A program made the position numbers and the translations under genes. 37,746 nt of DNA from Paracoccus luteus (lineage in GTDB: Bacteria > Pseudomonadota > Alphaproteobacteria > Rhodobacterales > Rhodobacteraceae), in contig NZ_SDEA01000017.1 in NCBI RefSeq assembly GCF_004522155.1, forward strand, positions 15,928 through 53,673, read 5' to 3'. Below are positions 18,601 through 25,500 of the stretch, in pieces. The notes under the pieces were generated by a model. It was not told where the DNA came from and did no database searches. It saw only the letters and a program-made list of their open reading frames with translations. Numbering within the stretch: the first letter of the stretch is position 1; every line of letters starts with the position of its first letter.

Positions 18601-18933
18601 ATGCGATCCCACCGACACCGCCGCCCTCCCTCGATGCTGACGCTTGTCGCGGTTGCCGGCGCGGCGGCGCTGGCCGCCCTGATGATGAGCAGCAGCCGCA
18701 GCCGTTGGCTGCACCTTGCGGACTACGGCCGCCACGATGACGATCAGGACGCAGCGCCCGCGCGCGGGGCAGCGATCTCGCCCAAGGTCGCAGCCGACGC
18801 GCACGAGCTTTCGGACTGCTTCGTGCGCCCGGCGGGCCCCGACGCCATGCGCGACCCGCCCCGGCGCTGGGACGGGCTGGACGAGCAATCGGACGAATCG
18901 TTCCCGGCCAGCGACCCGCCGGGCAATTACTGA
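18601..18933 (+). CDS. Small membrane-anchored protein with a SFPASDPP tail
   Basis: A 110-residue protein with a basic N-terminus, one membrane helix (about residues 10-27, SMLTLVAVAGAAALAALMMS), a polar linker and the C-terminal DEQSDESFPASDPP. The E-S-F-P-A-S-D-P-P motif recurs at the end of many short proteobacterial proteins with no assigned function. GAGGAG lies ten bases before the ATG at 18601, which decides the start. A perfect terminator follows. I cannot assign a function. Confidence 0.75.
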   Translation: MRSHRHRRPPSMLTLVAVAGAAALAALMMSSSRSRWLHLADYGRHDDDQDAAPARGAAISPKVAADAHELSDCFVRPAGPDAMRDPPRRWDGLDEQSDESFPASDPPGNY

Positions 18934-18958
18934 CCTGCCAGCCGTTCACACAGCACTT

Positions 18959-18984
18959 CGGGCGGTGCCATGCACCGCCCGTTT
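18959..18984 (+). terminator. Terminator between convergent genes
   Basis: CGGGCGGTGC-CAT-GCACCGCCCG is a perfect 10-bp stem followed by TTT on the plus strand. It lies between the SFPASDPP gene and the 3' end of ccr and could serve both directions. Confidence 0.8.
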
Positions 18985-19008
18985 CCATGTTTCGCGCAGG
19001 CGGCGGGG

Positions 19009-20301
19009 TCACCCGCGCGGCTGGGCCTCAAGCGCATCCTCGAACGTGCGCAGGCCGGTGGTCGGCGCCTGCACCAGCACGGCCATGTTGCCCGGCTTGT
19101 GCTGGTTGCGCAGCATCTTGACGTGGGCGTCGGGAATCTCGGCCCAGGGAAACACCTCGGACATGCAGGGGTCGAGGCGACGCTCCAGCATCAGCCGGTT
19201 GGCGGCGGCGGCCTGTTTCAGATGGGCGAAGTGCGACCCCTGCAGGCGTTTCTGGTGCATCCACATATAGCGCACGTCAAAGGTGCAGTTGAACCCGGTC
19301 GTGCCCGCGCAGATCACGACCATGCCGCCCTTTTTGCAGACGAAGGTCGAAACCGGGAAGGTCGATTCGCCGGGGTGTTCAAAGACGATATCGACGTTCT
19401 GGCCCTTGCCGGTGATGTCCCAGATCGCCTTGCCAAAGCGGCGCACCTCGTTGAACCACTCTTTGTATTCGGGGGTGTTCACGGTGGGCAGTTGGCCCCA
19501 GCAGCTGTAATCCTTGCGGTTCAGGACGCCCTTGGCGCCAAGGCCCATGACGAACTCGCGCTTGTCCTCGTCCGAGATCACGCCGATGGCGTTCGCCCCC
19601 GCCGCGTTGATCAGCTGGATCGCGTAGGAACCAAGGCCGCCCGACGCGCCCCAGACCAGCACGTTCATGCCCGGCTTCAACTCGTGCGGCTCGTGCCCGA
19701 ACAGCATCCGATAGGCGGTGGCCAGCGTCAGCGTATAGCAGGCCGATTCCTCCCACGTCAGGTGGCGGGGGCGGGGCATCAGCTGCTGGGCCTGCACGCG
19801 GGTGAACTGGGCAAAGGAGCCGTCCGGCGTCTCATAACCCCAGATGCGCTGGGTCGGCGAGAACATCGGGTCGCCGCCGTTGCATTCCTCGTCGTTGCCG
19901 TCGTCCTGGTTGCAGTGGATGACGACCTGATCGCCCACCTTCCAGTTGCGGACCTTGTCGCCCACCGCCCAGACGATCCCCGAGGCGTCGGACCCGGCGA
20001 TGTGATAGGGCTGCTTGTGGACGTCGAACATGCTGATCGGGACGCCAAGCCCGGCCCAGATGCCGTTATAGTTGACGCCCGCGGCCATCACCAGGACCAG
20101 CACCTCGTTGCTGTCGATGGTGGGCGTGTCCACCACCTCAAGCTGCATGGCCTTGTCGGGTTCGCCCTGGCGTTCGCGGCGGATGGCCCAGGCATACATC
20201 TGCCGCGGCACATGGCCCAAGGGGGGCATCTCGCCGATTTCATACAGATCCTTGATCGGCGCGTCATAGGGGGCGATCGTCTTCGGGGCGTCCAGTGCCA
20301 T
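19009..20301 (-). CDS. ccr: Crotonyl-CoA carboxylase/reductase
   Basis: Ccr is the carboxylating medium-chain reductase of the ethylmalonyl-CoA pathway: crotonyl-CoA + CO2 + NADPH gives (2S)-ethylmalonyl-CoA in the cytoplasm, letting cells grow on acetate or other C2 units without isocitrate lyase. The 430-residue protein has the Ccr-specific opening (IKDLYEIGEMPPLGHVP), GVNYNGIWAGLG with the CO2-pocket asparagine, the NADPH-binding WGASGGLGSYA and the RYMWMHQKRLQGSH segment with the CO2-pocket histidine. AAGGAA precedes the ATG at 20301. It is divergent from ecm across 207 bp. Confidence 0.97.
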   Translation of the reverse strand: MALDAPKTIAPYDAPIKDLYEIGEMPPLGHVPRQMYAWAIRRERQGEPDKAMQLEVVDTPTIDSNEVLVLVMAAGVNYNGIWAGLGVPISMFDVHKQPYHIAGSDASGIVWAVGDKVRNWKVGDQVVIHCNQDDGNDEECNGGDPMFSPTQRIWGYETPDGSFAQFTRVQAQQLMPRPRHLTWEESACYTLTLATAYRMLFGHEPHELKPGMNVLVWGASGGLGSYAIQLINAAGANAIGVISDEDKREFVMGLGAKGVLNRKDYSCWGQLPTVNTPEYKEWFNEVRRFGKAIWDITGKGQNVDIVFEHPGESTFPVSTFVCKKGGMVVICAGTTGFNCTFDVRYMWMHQKRLQGSHFAHLKQAAAANRLMLERRLDPCMSEVFPWAEIPDAHVKMLRNQHKPGNMAVLVQAPTTGLRTFEDALEAQPRG

Positions 20302-20312
20302 CGTCGAGTTCC

Positions 20313-20385
20313 TTGCAATCGTGCCGCGGTGCAGAATCGTGGCGGGCTGAGGGCAGGGGTAAATCGCGCCGCGCAACTTTGCAAC
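20313..20385. promoter_or_regulatory. TTTGCAA-type operator candidate in the ccr-ecm gap
   Basis: AACTTTGCAAC lies at 20375-20385 and a second TTGCAA at 20313-20318, 10 bases upstream of ccr's start region. TTTGCAA-type sequences are the recognition element of RamB and ScfR/PccR regulators that control acetate and propionyl-CoA assimilation in actinobacteria and in Rhodobacter/Paracoccus. Read leftward, TTGCAA at 20384-20379 could also be the -35 box of ccr, with TACCCC 17 bases on as a weak -10. Binding is inferred from the motif only. Confidence 0.4.
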
Positions 20386-20442
20386 AGAGGACGGCGGGCG
20401 TGGCGCAATAATATGTCCGACACCGTGCCGCAGCGCAGCGAA

Positions 20443-20470
20443 TTGACGGCGCAGCAATCTGTCCGTTAAC
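20443..20470 (+). promoter_or_regulatory. Possible ecm promoter
   Basis: TTGACG, 16 bases, GTTAAC, ending 38 bases before the ecm start. The -35 is good and the -10 is weak. Confidence 0.35.
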
Positions 20471-20508
20471 TGGCGCCAACCGAAAGAATCTTGCGAAGGC
20501 CAGCCCGC

Positions 20509-22485
20509 ATGACCCAGACGCCCCCCCAGCCCGGCCGCGACAAACCGTGGCTGTTCCGCACCTATGCCGGCCATTCCACCGCCGCCAAGTCGAACGAGCT
20601 TTACCGCACCAACCTGTCCAAGGGGCAGACCGGCCTGTCGGTGGCCTTCGACCTGCCCACCCAGACGGGCTATGACAGCGACCACGTCCTTGCGCGGGGC
20701 GAGGTCGGCAAGGTCGGCGTCCCCGTCTGCCACCTGGGCGACATGCGGGCGCTGTTCGACGCGATACCGCTTGATCAGATGAACACCTCGATGACGATCA
20801 ACGCGACGGCGCCCTGGCTCTTGTCGCTGTATGTCGCGGTGGCCGAGGAACAGGGTGCGGACGTGACGGCCCTGCAAGGCACCGTGCAGAACGACATCAT
20901 CAAGGAATACCTGTCGCGCGGCACCTATATCTGCCCGCCGAAGCCGTCCTTGCGGATGATCACGGATGTTGCCGCCTACACGGCGCAGGCTCTGCCCAAG
21001 TGGAACCCGATGAACGTCTGTTCCTATCATTTGCAGGAAGCCGGGGCGACGCCGGAACAGGAACTCGCCTATGCGCTGGCGACGGGGATCGCGGTGCTGG
21101 ACGACCTCAAGGGCAAGGTCGCGCCTGAAGATTTTCCCGCGATGGTCGGCCGCATCAGCTTCTTCGTGAACGCGGGCATCCGCTTCGTCACCGAACTCTG
21201 CAAGATGCGCGCCTTCACGGAACTCTGGGACGAGATCTGCCGCGACCGCTATGGCATCGAGGACGAGAAATACCGCCGCTTCCGTTACGGCGTGCAGGTG
21301 AACTCGCTGGGCTTGACGGAACAGCAGCCGGAAAACAACGTCTACCGCATCCTGATCGAGATGCTGGCCGTGACGCTGTCCAGGAACGCCCGCGCCCGTG
21401 CGGTTCAGCTTCCCGCGTGGAACGAGGCGCTGGGCCTGCCGCGTCCCTGGGACCAGCAGTGGTCGCTGCGGATGCAGCAGATCATGGCCTATGAAACCGA
21501 TTTGCTGGAATACGGCGATCTGTTCGATGGCAACCCGGCCGTCGCGGCCAAGGTCGAGGCGCTGAAGGACGGCGCCCGGGCGGAACTGGCGCTGCTGGAC
21601 GGGATGGGCGGCGCCATCGCCGCCATCGACTATATGAAATCCCGGCTGGTGGAATCGAACGCCGCCCGGCTGAACCGGGTCGAGGACGGCGAAACCGTCG
21701 TCGTCGGCGTGAACCGCTGGCAGCAAGGGGAGCCCTCGCCCCTGACCGCGGGCGACGGCGGCATCATGGTCGTCGATCCGGCGGTGGAACAGGACCAGAT
21801 CGCCCGGCTGAACGACTGGCGCGCGTCCCGCGACGCGGGCGCCGTCGATGCGGCGCTGGCGCAGTTGCGCGCGGACGCGCAGGCCGGGCGCAACATCATG
21901 CCCGCCTCCATCGCCGCGGCAAAGGCGGGCGCGACCACCGGCGAATGGGCGGGCGTCATGCGGCAGGTCCACGGCGAATACCGCGGCCCGACCGGCGTGT
22001 CGCCCAGCCCGTCGAACCGGACCGAGGGGCTTGAGCCGATCCGCGAGGCGGTGGATGCGGTCAGCCACCGCCTGGGCCGGCGGATGAAGCTGGTGGTCGG
22101 CAAGCCCGGCCTTGACGGCCATTCCAACGGCGCCGAGCAGATCGCCTTTCGCGCGCGGGACTGCGGCATCGACATCACCTATGACGGCATCCGCCTGACC
22201 CCCGACGAGATCGTGGCCGCCGCCCGCGATCAGGACGCGCACGTCGTCGGGCTGTCGATCCTGTCGGGCAGCCACCTGCCGCTGGTCGAGGACGTGATGA
22301 CGCGGATGCGGGCGGCGGGGCTGGGGCACATCCCGGTGGTCGTGGGCGGCATCATCCCCGACGACGACGCCCGGCGGCTGGCCGGGATGGGGGTGACGCG
22401 CGTCTATACGCCCAAGGATTTCGAGCTGAACCGGATCATGATGGATCTGGTCGCGCTGGTCGATCCGGCCGACAAGGCCGCGTGA
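20509..22485 (+). CDS. ecm: Ethylmalonyl-CoA mutase (MeaA type)
   Basis: Ecm is the adenosylcobalamin-dependent mutase that converts (2R)-ethylmalonyl-CoA to methylsuccinyl-CoA, two steps after Ccr (an epimerase acts between them). The 658-residue chain joins the catalytic barrel and the B12-binding domain; base-off cobalamin contacts D536, H538 and G541 sit in GLDGHSNGAEQ. MNVCSYHLQEAGATPEQE distinguishes it from methylmalonyl-CoA mutase, which has a different sequence at that place. I chose the ATG at 20509 (MTQTPP) after GAAGG; an earlier in-frame start at 20491 lacks support. It is divergent from ccr. Confidence 0.95.
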   Translation: MTQTPPQPGRDKPWLFRTYAGHSTAAKSNELYRTNLSKGQTGLSVAFDLPTQTGYDSDHVLARGEVGKVGVPVCHLGDMRALFDAIPLDQMNTSMTINATAPWLLSLYVAVAEEQGADVTALQGTVQNDIIKEYLSRGTYICPPKPSLRMITDVAAYTAQALPKWNPMNVCSYHLQEAGATPEQELAYALATGIAVLDDLKGKVAPEDFPAMVGRISFFVNAGIRFVTELCKMRAFTELWDEICRDRYGIEDEKYRRFRYGVQVNSLGLTEQQPENNVYRILIEMLAVTLSRNARARAVQLPAWNEALGLPRPWDQQWSLRMQQIMAYETDLLEYGDLFDGNPAVAAKVEALKDGARAELALLDGMGGAIAAIDYMKSRLVESNAARLNRVEDGETVVVGVNRWQQGEPSPLTAGDGGIMVVDPAVEQDQIARLNDWRASRDAGAVDAALAQLRADAQAGRNIMPASIAAAKAGATTGEWAGVMRQVHGEYRGPTGVSPSPSNRTEGLEPIREAVDAVSHRLGRRMKLVVGKPGLDGHSNGAEQIAFRARDCGIDITYDGIRLTPDEIVAAARDQDAHVVGLSILSGSHLPLVEDVMTRMRAAGLGHIPVVVGGIIPDDDARRLAGMGVTRVYTPKDFELNRIMMDLVALVDPADKAA

Positions 22486-22842
22486 GCGATCCGCTGGCCG
22501 AAATGGCGGCCGGAGGTGAGCAGCACCCCGCCGACAGGTCGGCCGGAAGACGGCGCGAGCAGCCCCGCCCCGGAGGGCGCCTGAACAGTCCCTCTGGCGA
22601 CAGGGCGGCCGAGGCAGCGCGGAGCCTGAGCGATGCTGAAGCAGCCCCCAACCGAACGAGGGCGCCTGGACAGCCCCCCTCGGCGGCAGGGCGGCCGGGG
22701 TCGCGCGGAGTCTGAGCGACTCCCGAGCAGCCCCCCGGCCGAACGGGCCGCCTGCAGTTAACCGTGCGGGCCTGAGCCGCCGTGGGGACAACCGGGCCGG
22801 ACCTCCAAAAGCCCGACACGGCGGCCCGAGCCTTCCAGTGGC
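22486..22842. other. Gene-free region with a degenerate repeat
   Basis: About 390 bases separate ecm from the convergent flavoprotein gene. Most of it (22517-22780) is a degenerate direct repeat; the end is a terminator hairpin. A GTG frame of 77 codons overlaps the ecm stop but encodes a repeat-derived, low-complexity peptide, so I do not call it a gene. Confidence 0.7.
22517..22780 (+). repeat. Imperfect ~85-bp direct repeat array
   Basis: Two complete units and partial flanking ones. The GCAGCCCC anchor recurs at 22559, 22641 and 22727 (82 and 86 bp apart), with a GCAGCACC variant at 22520. GGCGCCTG recurs at 22576 and 22661. A 33-bp block starting CAGGGCGGCCG recurs at 22601 and 22687 with about four mismatches. 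A short stem of the type GAGGG...CCCTC is present in both full units. Confidence 0.75.
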
Positions 22843-22867
22843 GGGCCGGGCGCGGTCCGCCCGGCCC
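22843..22867. terminator. Terminator hairpin between ecm and the flavoprotein gene
   Basis: GGGCCGGGCG-5 nt-CGCCCGGCCC is a perfect 10-bp stem, seven bases from the minus-strand flavoprotein stop. No T run follows on either strand. Confidence 0.6.
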
Positions 22868-22874
22868 GGCGCTG

Positions 22875-24233
22875 TCAGGCCAGGAAATCGCCGGTCGTGC
22901 GGGCGAACCAGGCGTAATCCTCGGCCAGGTGATCGTCGGTGCGCTCGTTCACGTCGATCAGCGTCTGGATGACCTTGCCGGCCGGGTCCAGGTCATAGGT
23001 GAACTTGACCGCGACGGATTCCAGCGGCTCGGCGTTGACCAGCAGAAAGCACAGGTTGTCCGGCAGGACCGGCACCACATCCTCGCCGCGCACCCGCTCG
23101 CCGATGTTGCGGGCGACGATCTTGCCCAGTGCGTTCGCCACATGGGCGCTTTTCGGGTAATAGCCGAACTGGTCCGAGATGAAGCCGACCGCGTCGCCCA
23201 CGACATAGACGTCCTCGTCGTCCAGCGCCGTGAACAGCCGCGGATCGGTGTCGGCCCACCCGCGCGTGGTGCCGTCGCCCGCGACCGGCACAAGGTCGGC
23301 CATCCACGCGATGTCGGCGGCCTGGTGCGGCGGCATCAGGATCGCGTCGTCGAACTCGAACTCGCCCGCATAGGTCAGGATGCGCTTGTTGAAGGGGTCC
23401 ACCTCTTCGACGGCGGCGTTCGGGACATGGGTGATGATGTCGGGGTACAGTTCCTGGAACGCGGCGGTGAACCCGCCGGTGATCGGCGCGATGCCCGGCT
23501 TGGGGTCCAGGATCGTGATCTTGCCCGGGATGTTGTTCTTCTTGATGTGCCACGCGATGATGCAGGCCCGTTCATAGGGCGAGGGCGGGCAGCGGTGCGG
23601 CGGCGGCGGCAGGGTCATCACCAGATGCCCGCCCTTGAAGTCGCGCAGCTTGCGCTTCAGCGCGAAATGTTCGGCGTTGGGGATATAGGCCGACGGGAAA
23701 TGCGTGCGCGTGTATTCGGCGGCGCGCAGGTCGTTGCCGAACCACTTGTCATAGGCGTTGCGGATGCCGCCCGCGATCACCAGCAAATCGTAATCGACGG
23801 TGCCCACCCCGGTCTGGACGGTCTTGGCGGCGCGGTCGATGCCGCTGATCTCGGTGTGCAGCAGCCGATAGCCATAGGTGCGCGCCGGGATCGTCATGTC
23901 CTGGATCAGGAAATCCGTGTCCACCACGTCGATCAGCCATTTGTTGCTGAACGGGCAGGTCCAGAACACCGGGTTGCGCTCGATCAGGATGACCTCGGCG
24001 TCGGGCAGTTCGTCGCGCAGGTGCCGGGCGGTGGTCATCCCGCCCCAGCCGCCGCCGGCGACGACGATGCGCGGGCCCTTGCCCTGTCGCGGGATCGCGT
24101 TGCGCACGGGGGCCACGGCGGGGGCGGGCTGCGCGGTGGACTGCGCCGGTGTCTGCGCTGCGGCGGCGCCGGCGGTCGTCAGCGCGGCGGCAAGGGCGGC
24201 CTGTCCGGCCAGAAAGCTGCGGCGGCCGATCAT
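22875..24233 (-). CDS. Tat-exported flavoprotein of the flavocytochrome c sulfide dehydrogenase family
   Basis: A 452-residue FAD-dependent oxidoreductase. A Tat signal (RRSFLAG, then a hydrophobic stretch and AAAAQ) targets it to the periplasm. The FAD motif VVAGGGWGGMTTARHLR starts near residue 57, and YVVGDAVG (343-350) is the second FAD contact. It resembles FccB/SoxF-type sulfide dehydrogenase flavoprotein subunits: the first redox cysteine, C215 in HRCPPSPYERA, is present, but where family members have G-W-C-P-V this protein has GWADTD (325-330), so the partner cysteine is missing. Other cysteines are C93, C224 and C395. No cytochrome subunit is nearby. Sulfide oxidation is therefore unproven. 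It lies downstream of an AhpD-like gene. Confidence 0.85.
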   Translation of the reverse strand: MIGRRSFLAGQAALAAALTTAGAAAAQTPAQSTAQPAPAVAPVRNAIPRQGKGPRIVVAGGGWGGMTTARHLRDELPDAEVILIERNPVFWTCPFSNKWLIDVVDTDFLIQDMTIPARTYGYRLLHTEISGIDRAAKTVQTGVGTVDYDLLVIAGGIRNAYDKWFGNDLRAAEYTRTHFPSAYIPNAEHFALKRKLRDFKGGHLVMTLPPPPHRCPPSPYERACIIAWHIKKNNIPGKITILDPKPGIAPITGGFTAAFQELYPDIITHVPNAAVEEVDPFNKRILTYAGEFEFDDAILMPPHQAADIAWMADLVPVAGDGTTRGWADTDPRLFTALDDEDVYVVGDAVGFISDQFGYYPKSAHVANALGKIVARNIGERVRGEDVVPVLPDNLCFLLVNAEPLESVAVKFTYDLDPAGKVIQTLIDVNERTDDHLAEDYAWFARTTGDFLA

Positions 24234-24265
24234 CTGCGGCCTCGTTGTCGGGTCATGTCGATCAT
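24230..24265 (-). CDS. Possible 11-codon leader peptide
   Basis: AGGAGAG leads into ATG at 24265, reading MIDMTRQRGRR, with its TGA overlapping the flavoprotein ATG at 24233 (ATGA). The second ATG of the frame (24256) has a spacing of 11 bases to AGGAG. It could couple translation of the flavoprotein, or be chance; it is too short to judge from composition. Confidence 0.3.
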   Translation of the reverse strand: MIDMTRQRGRR

Positions 24266-24273
24266 CTCTCCTG

Positions 24274-24305
24274 GGGCGCGCGGGATGCGCGCCGCGCGCC
24301 CTTTT
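24274..24305. other. Strong hairpin between the AhpD-like and flavoprotein genes
   Basis: GGGCGCGCGG-8 nt-CCGCGCGCCC is a perfect 10-bp stem at 24274-24301, with TTTT after it on the plus strand. The genes here are on the minus strand, where it lies just before the AGGAG of the flavoprotein leader and after AAAA, so in the real transcript it is a leader hairpin and not a classical terminator. Confidence 0.55.
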
Positions 24306-24350
24306 ACCCGCTGGGGGATGACCTGTCTGCCCGGCCGGACCCGGCGTCGG

Positions 24351-24929
24351 TCAGCGCGGCAGGCGGCCCAGCAGATAGAACTCCTCGTTGGGCGGGATGT
24401 CGGCGGCGTTCACCAGCCGGTTCGACAGGCCAAAGAACGCGGCGATGGACGCGATGTCCCAGATCTCGTCGTCGGTGAACCCGGCGTCCGTCAGGGCGGC
24501 GCGGTCCGCATCCTCGATCCGGTCGGCGGCCAGCGACACCTTTTCGGCGAATCCCAGCATCGCCCGCTGGCGGTCGGTCAGCCGCGCCTTGCGCCAGTTG
24601 ACCGCGACCTGATCCGCGATCAGCGGGTCGCGCGCCCTGATCCGCAGGATCGCGCCGTGCGCCACGACGCAATACTGGCAGCGGTTCAGCCCGCTGGTGG
24701 CGACCACGATCAGCTCGCGGTCGGCCTTGCTCAGCCCCTCGTCCTTGTCCATCAGCGCGTCGTGATAGGCAAAGAACGCCCGGAACTCGGCCGGGCGATG
24801 GGCCAGCGCCAGAAAGATGTTCGGGACGAACCCCGATTTTTCCTGCACCGCCGCGATCGTCTCGCGCATGTCGGCGGGCAGGGTGGCAAGGTCGGGGACG
24901 GCGAAACGGCTGATCGGCTGGTCGGTCAT
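24351..24929 (-). CDS. Peroxidase-related protein of the AhpD/CMD superfamily
   Basis: A 192-residue cytoplasmic protein of the alkylhydroperoxidase D / carboxymuconolactone decarboxylase fold, in the peroxidase-related (YciW-like) subgroup. The redox pair C84 and C87 and H91 sit in the CQYCVVAHG motif, preceded by KADRELIVVATSGLN. A thiol-disulfide role in peroxide or other reactive-species defence is the family expectation. I chose the ATG at 24929 (MTDQPIS); an in-frame GTG at 24989 adds 20 residues not seen in relatives. It is followed, 117 bp later, by the FCSD-like flavoprotein, likely on the same transcript. Confidence 0.9.
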   Translation of the reverse strand: MTDQPISRFAVPDLATLPADMRETIAAVQEKSGFVPNIFLALAHRPAEFRAFFAYHDALMDKDEGLSKADRELIVVATSGLNRCQYCVVAHGAILRIRARDPLIADQVAVNWRKARLTDRQRAMLGFAEKVSLAADRIEDADRAALTDAGFTDDEIWDIASIAAFFGLSNRLVNAADIPPNEEFYLLGRLPR

Positions 24930-25061
24930 CGGGGGCTTTCGGGTTTGCGGGACGGCGGAAAGCGTGACGGCATCGGGGACGCTGTGCAATCACGATCTTC
25001 TCACCCCGCCCGGCGACGCTGGCGTGGCATGATGTCCCGGCGACTGGCAAAAGGGGCGGCG

Positions 25062-25334
25062 ATGACGCGCGGGGCGAACTGGCGCAGGCCGATGTGGGGC
25101 GCGGGCGCGGCGCTGTTGCTGCTGCTGCCGCTTGCGGCGATGGCGGTGACGGAACAGGTGAACTGGGGTGCGGGCGACTTCGTGACCTTCGCCGCGATGC
25201 TGGGCGCGCTGGGGCTGGGGGTCGAGGCGGCGATGCGGCTGACTCGCGGCCCCCTGCGGCCGGCCGCGATCCTGTTGCTGGGCGTGGCGTTCGCGCTGGT
25301 GTGGGTGGAACTGGCCGTCGGCATCCTGCACTAG
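25062..25334 (+). CDS. Small three-helix membrane protein of unknown function
   Basis: A 90-residue protein with AAAAGGGG before the ATG at 25062. Three hydrophobic segments are visible (about residues 11-30, 39-58 and 68-88), with VTEQVNWGAGDFVTFAAML between the first two. Short proteins of the same layout, with a conserved E-V-N-W and a V-W-V-x-L-A-V-G-I end, are, as I recall, widespread in bacteria without a known role. A longer frame continues far upstream, but it is antisense to the flavoprotein gene and not real. Confidence 0.75.
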   Translation: MTRGANWRRPMWGAGAALLLLLPLAAMAVTEQVNWGAGDFVTFAAMLGALGLGVEAAMRLTRGPLRPAAILLLGVAFALVWVELAVGILH

Positions 25335-25347
25335 CCTTGCGCCGCGC

Positions 25348-25376
25348 TTGACTCGGACCGGCCCGACGCGCTAGTC
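25348..25376 (+). promoter_or_regulatory. Likely ffh promoter
   Basis: TTGACT, a 17-base spacer, CTAGTC. The start would fall near 25383, giving a leader of about 118 bases. The -35 holds a GACTC (GANTC) site. Confidence 0.5.
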
Positions 25377-25388
25377 ACCCCCCGATTC

Positions 25389-25474
25389 CCGGAAGGCCAC
25401 TCCTTCCGGTCCCCGGCTGCCGGGGATCGCCCCCCGTCAGCGCGTCGCGCCCACGGGGGCAAAACTGGTTTTGC
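25389..25474 (+). other. Three hairpins in the ffh leader
   Basis: CCGGAAGG-5 nt-CCTTCCGG (25389-25409), TCCCCGG-CTG-CCGGGGA (25410-25426) and GCAAAAC-TG-GTTTTGC (25459-25474) are perfect stems arranged in the leader before the ffh ribosome site. They may stabilise or regulate the transcript; the first two could also be a terminator for the upstream gene. This is not a recognised riboswitch or the SRP RNA. Confidence 0.55.
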
Positions 25475-25500
25475 AGTGGTTCGCTGTCGGAGGGCCCGCG

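Noticed and set aside
22482..22715. 77-codon GTG frame overlapping the ecm stop
   Set aside because: GTGA overlap is tempting, but the peptide is low-complexity and comes from the repeat array; no family resemblance.
22517..22780. CRISPR array
   Set aside because: Units are long, degenerate and not separated by unique spacers; no cas gene is present.
20302..22791. Minus-strand extension upstream of ccr, open across ecm
   Set aside because: The ccr start at 20301 has a clear ribosome site and the correct N-terminus; the extension is antisense to ecm.
25389..25426. SRP RNA (4.5S) gene in the ffh leader
   Set aside because: CCGGAAGG recalls the conserved SRP loop, but the asymmetric AAGCAGC partner is missing; it is a plain hairpin.
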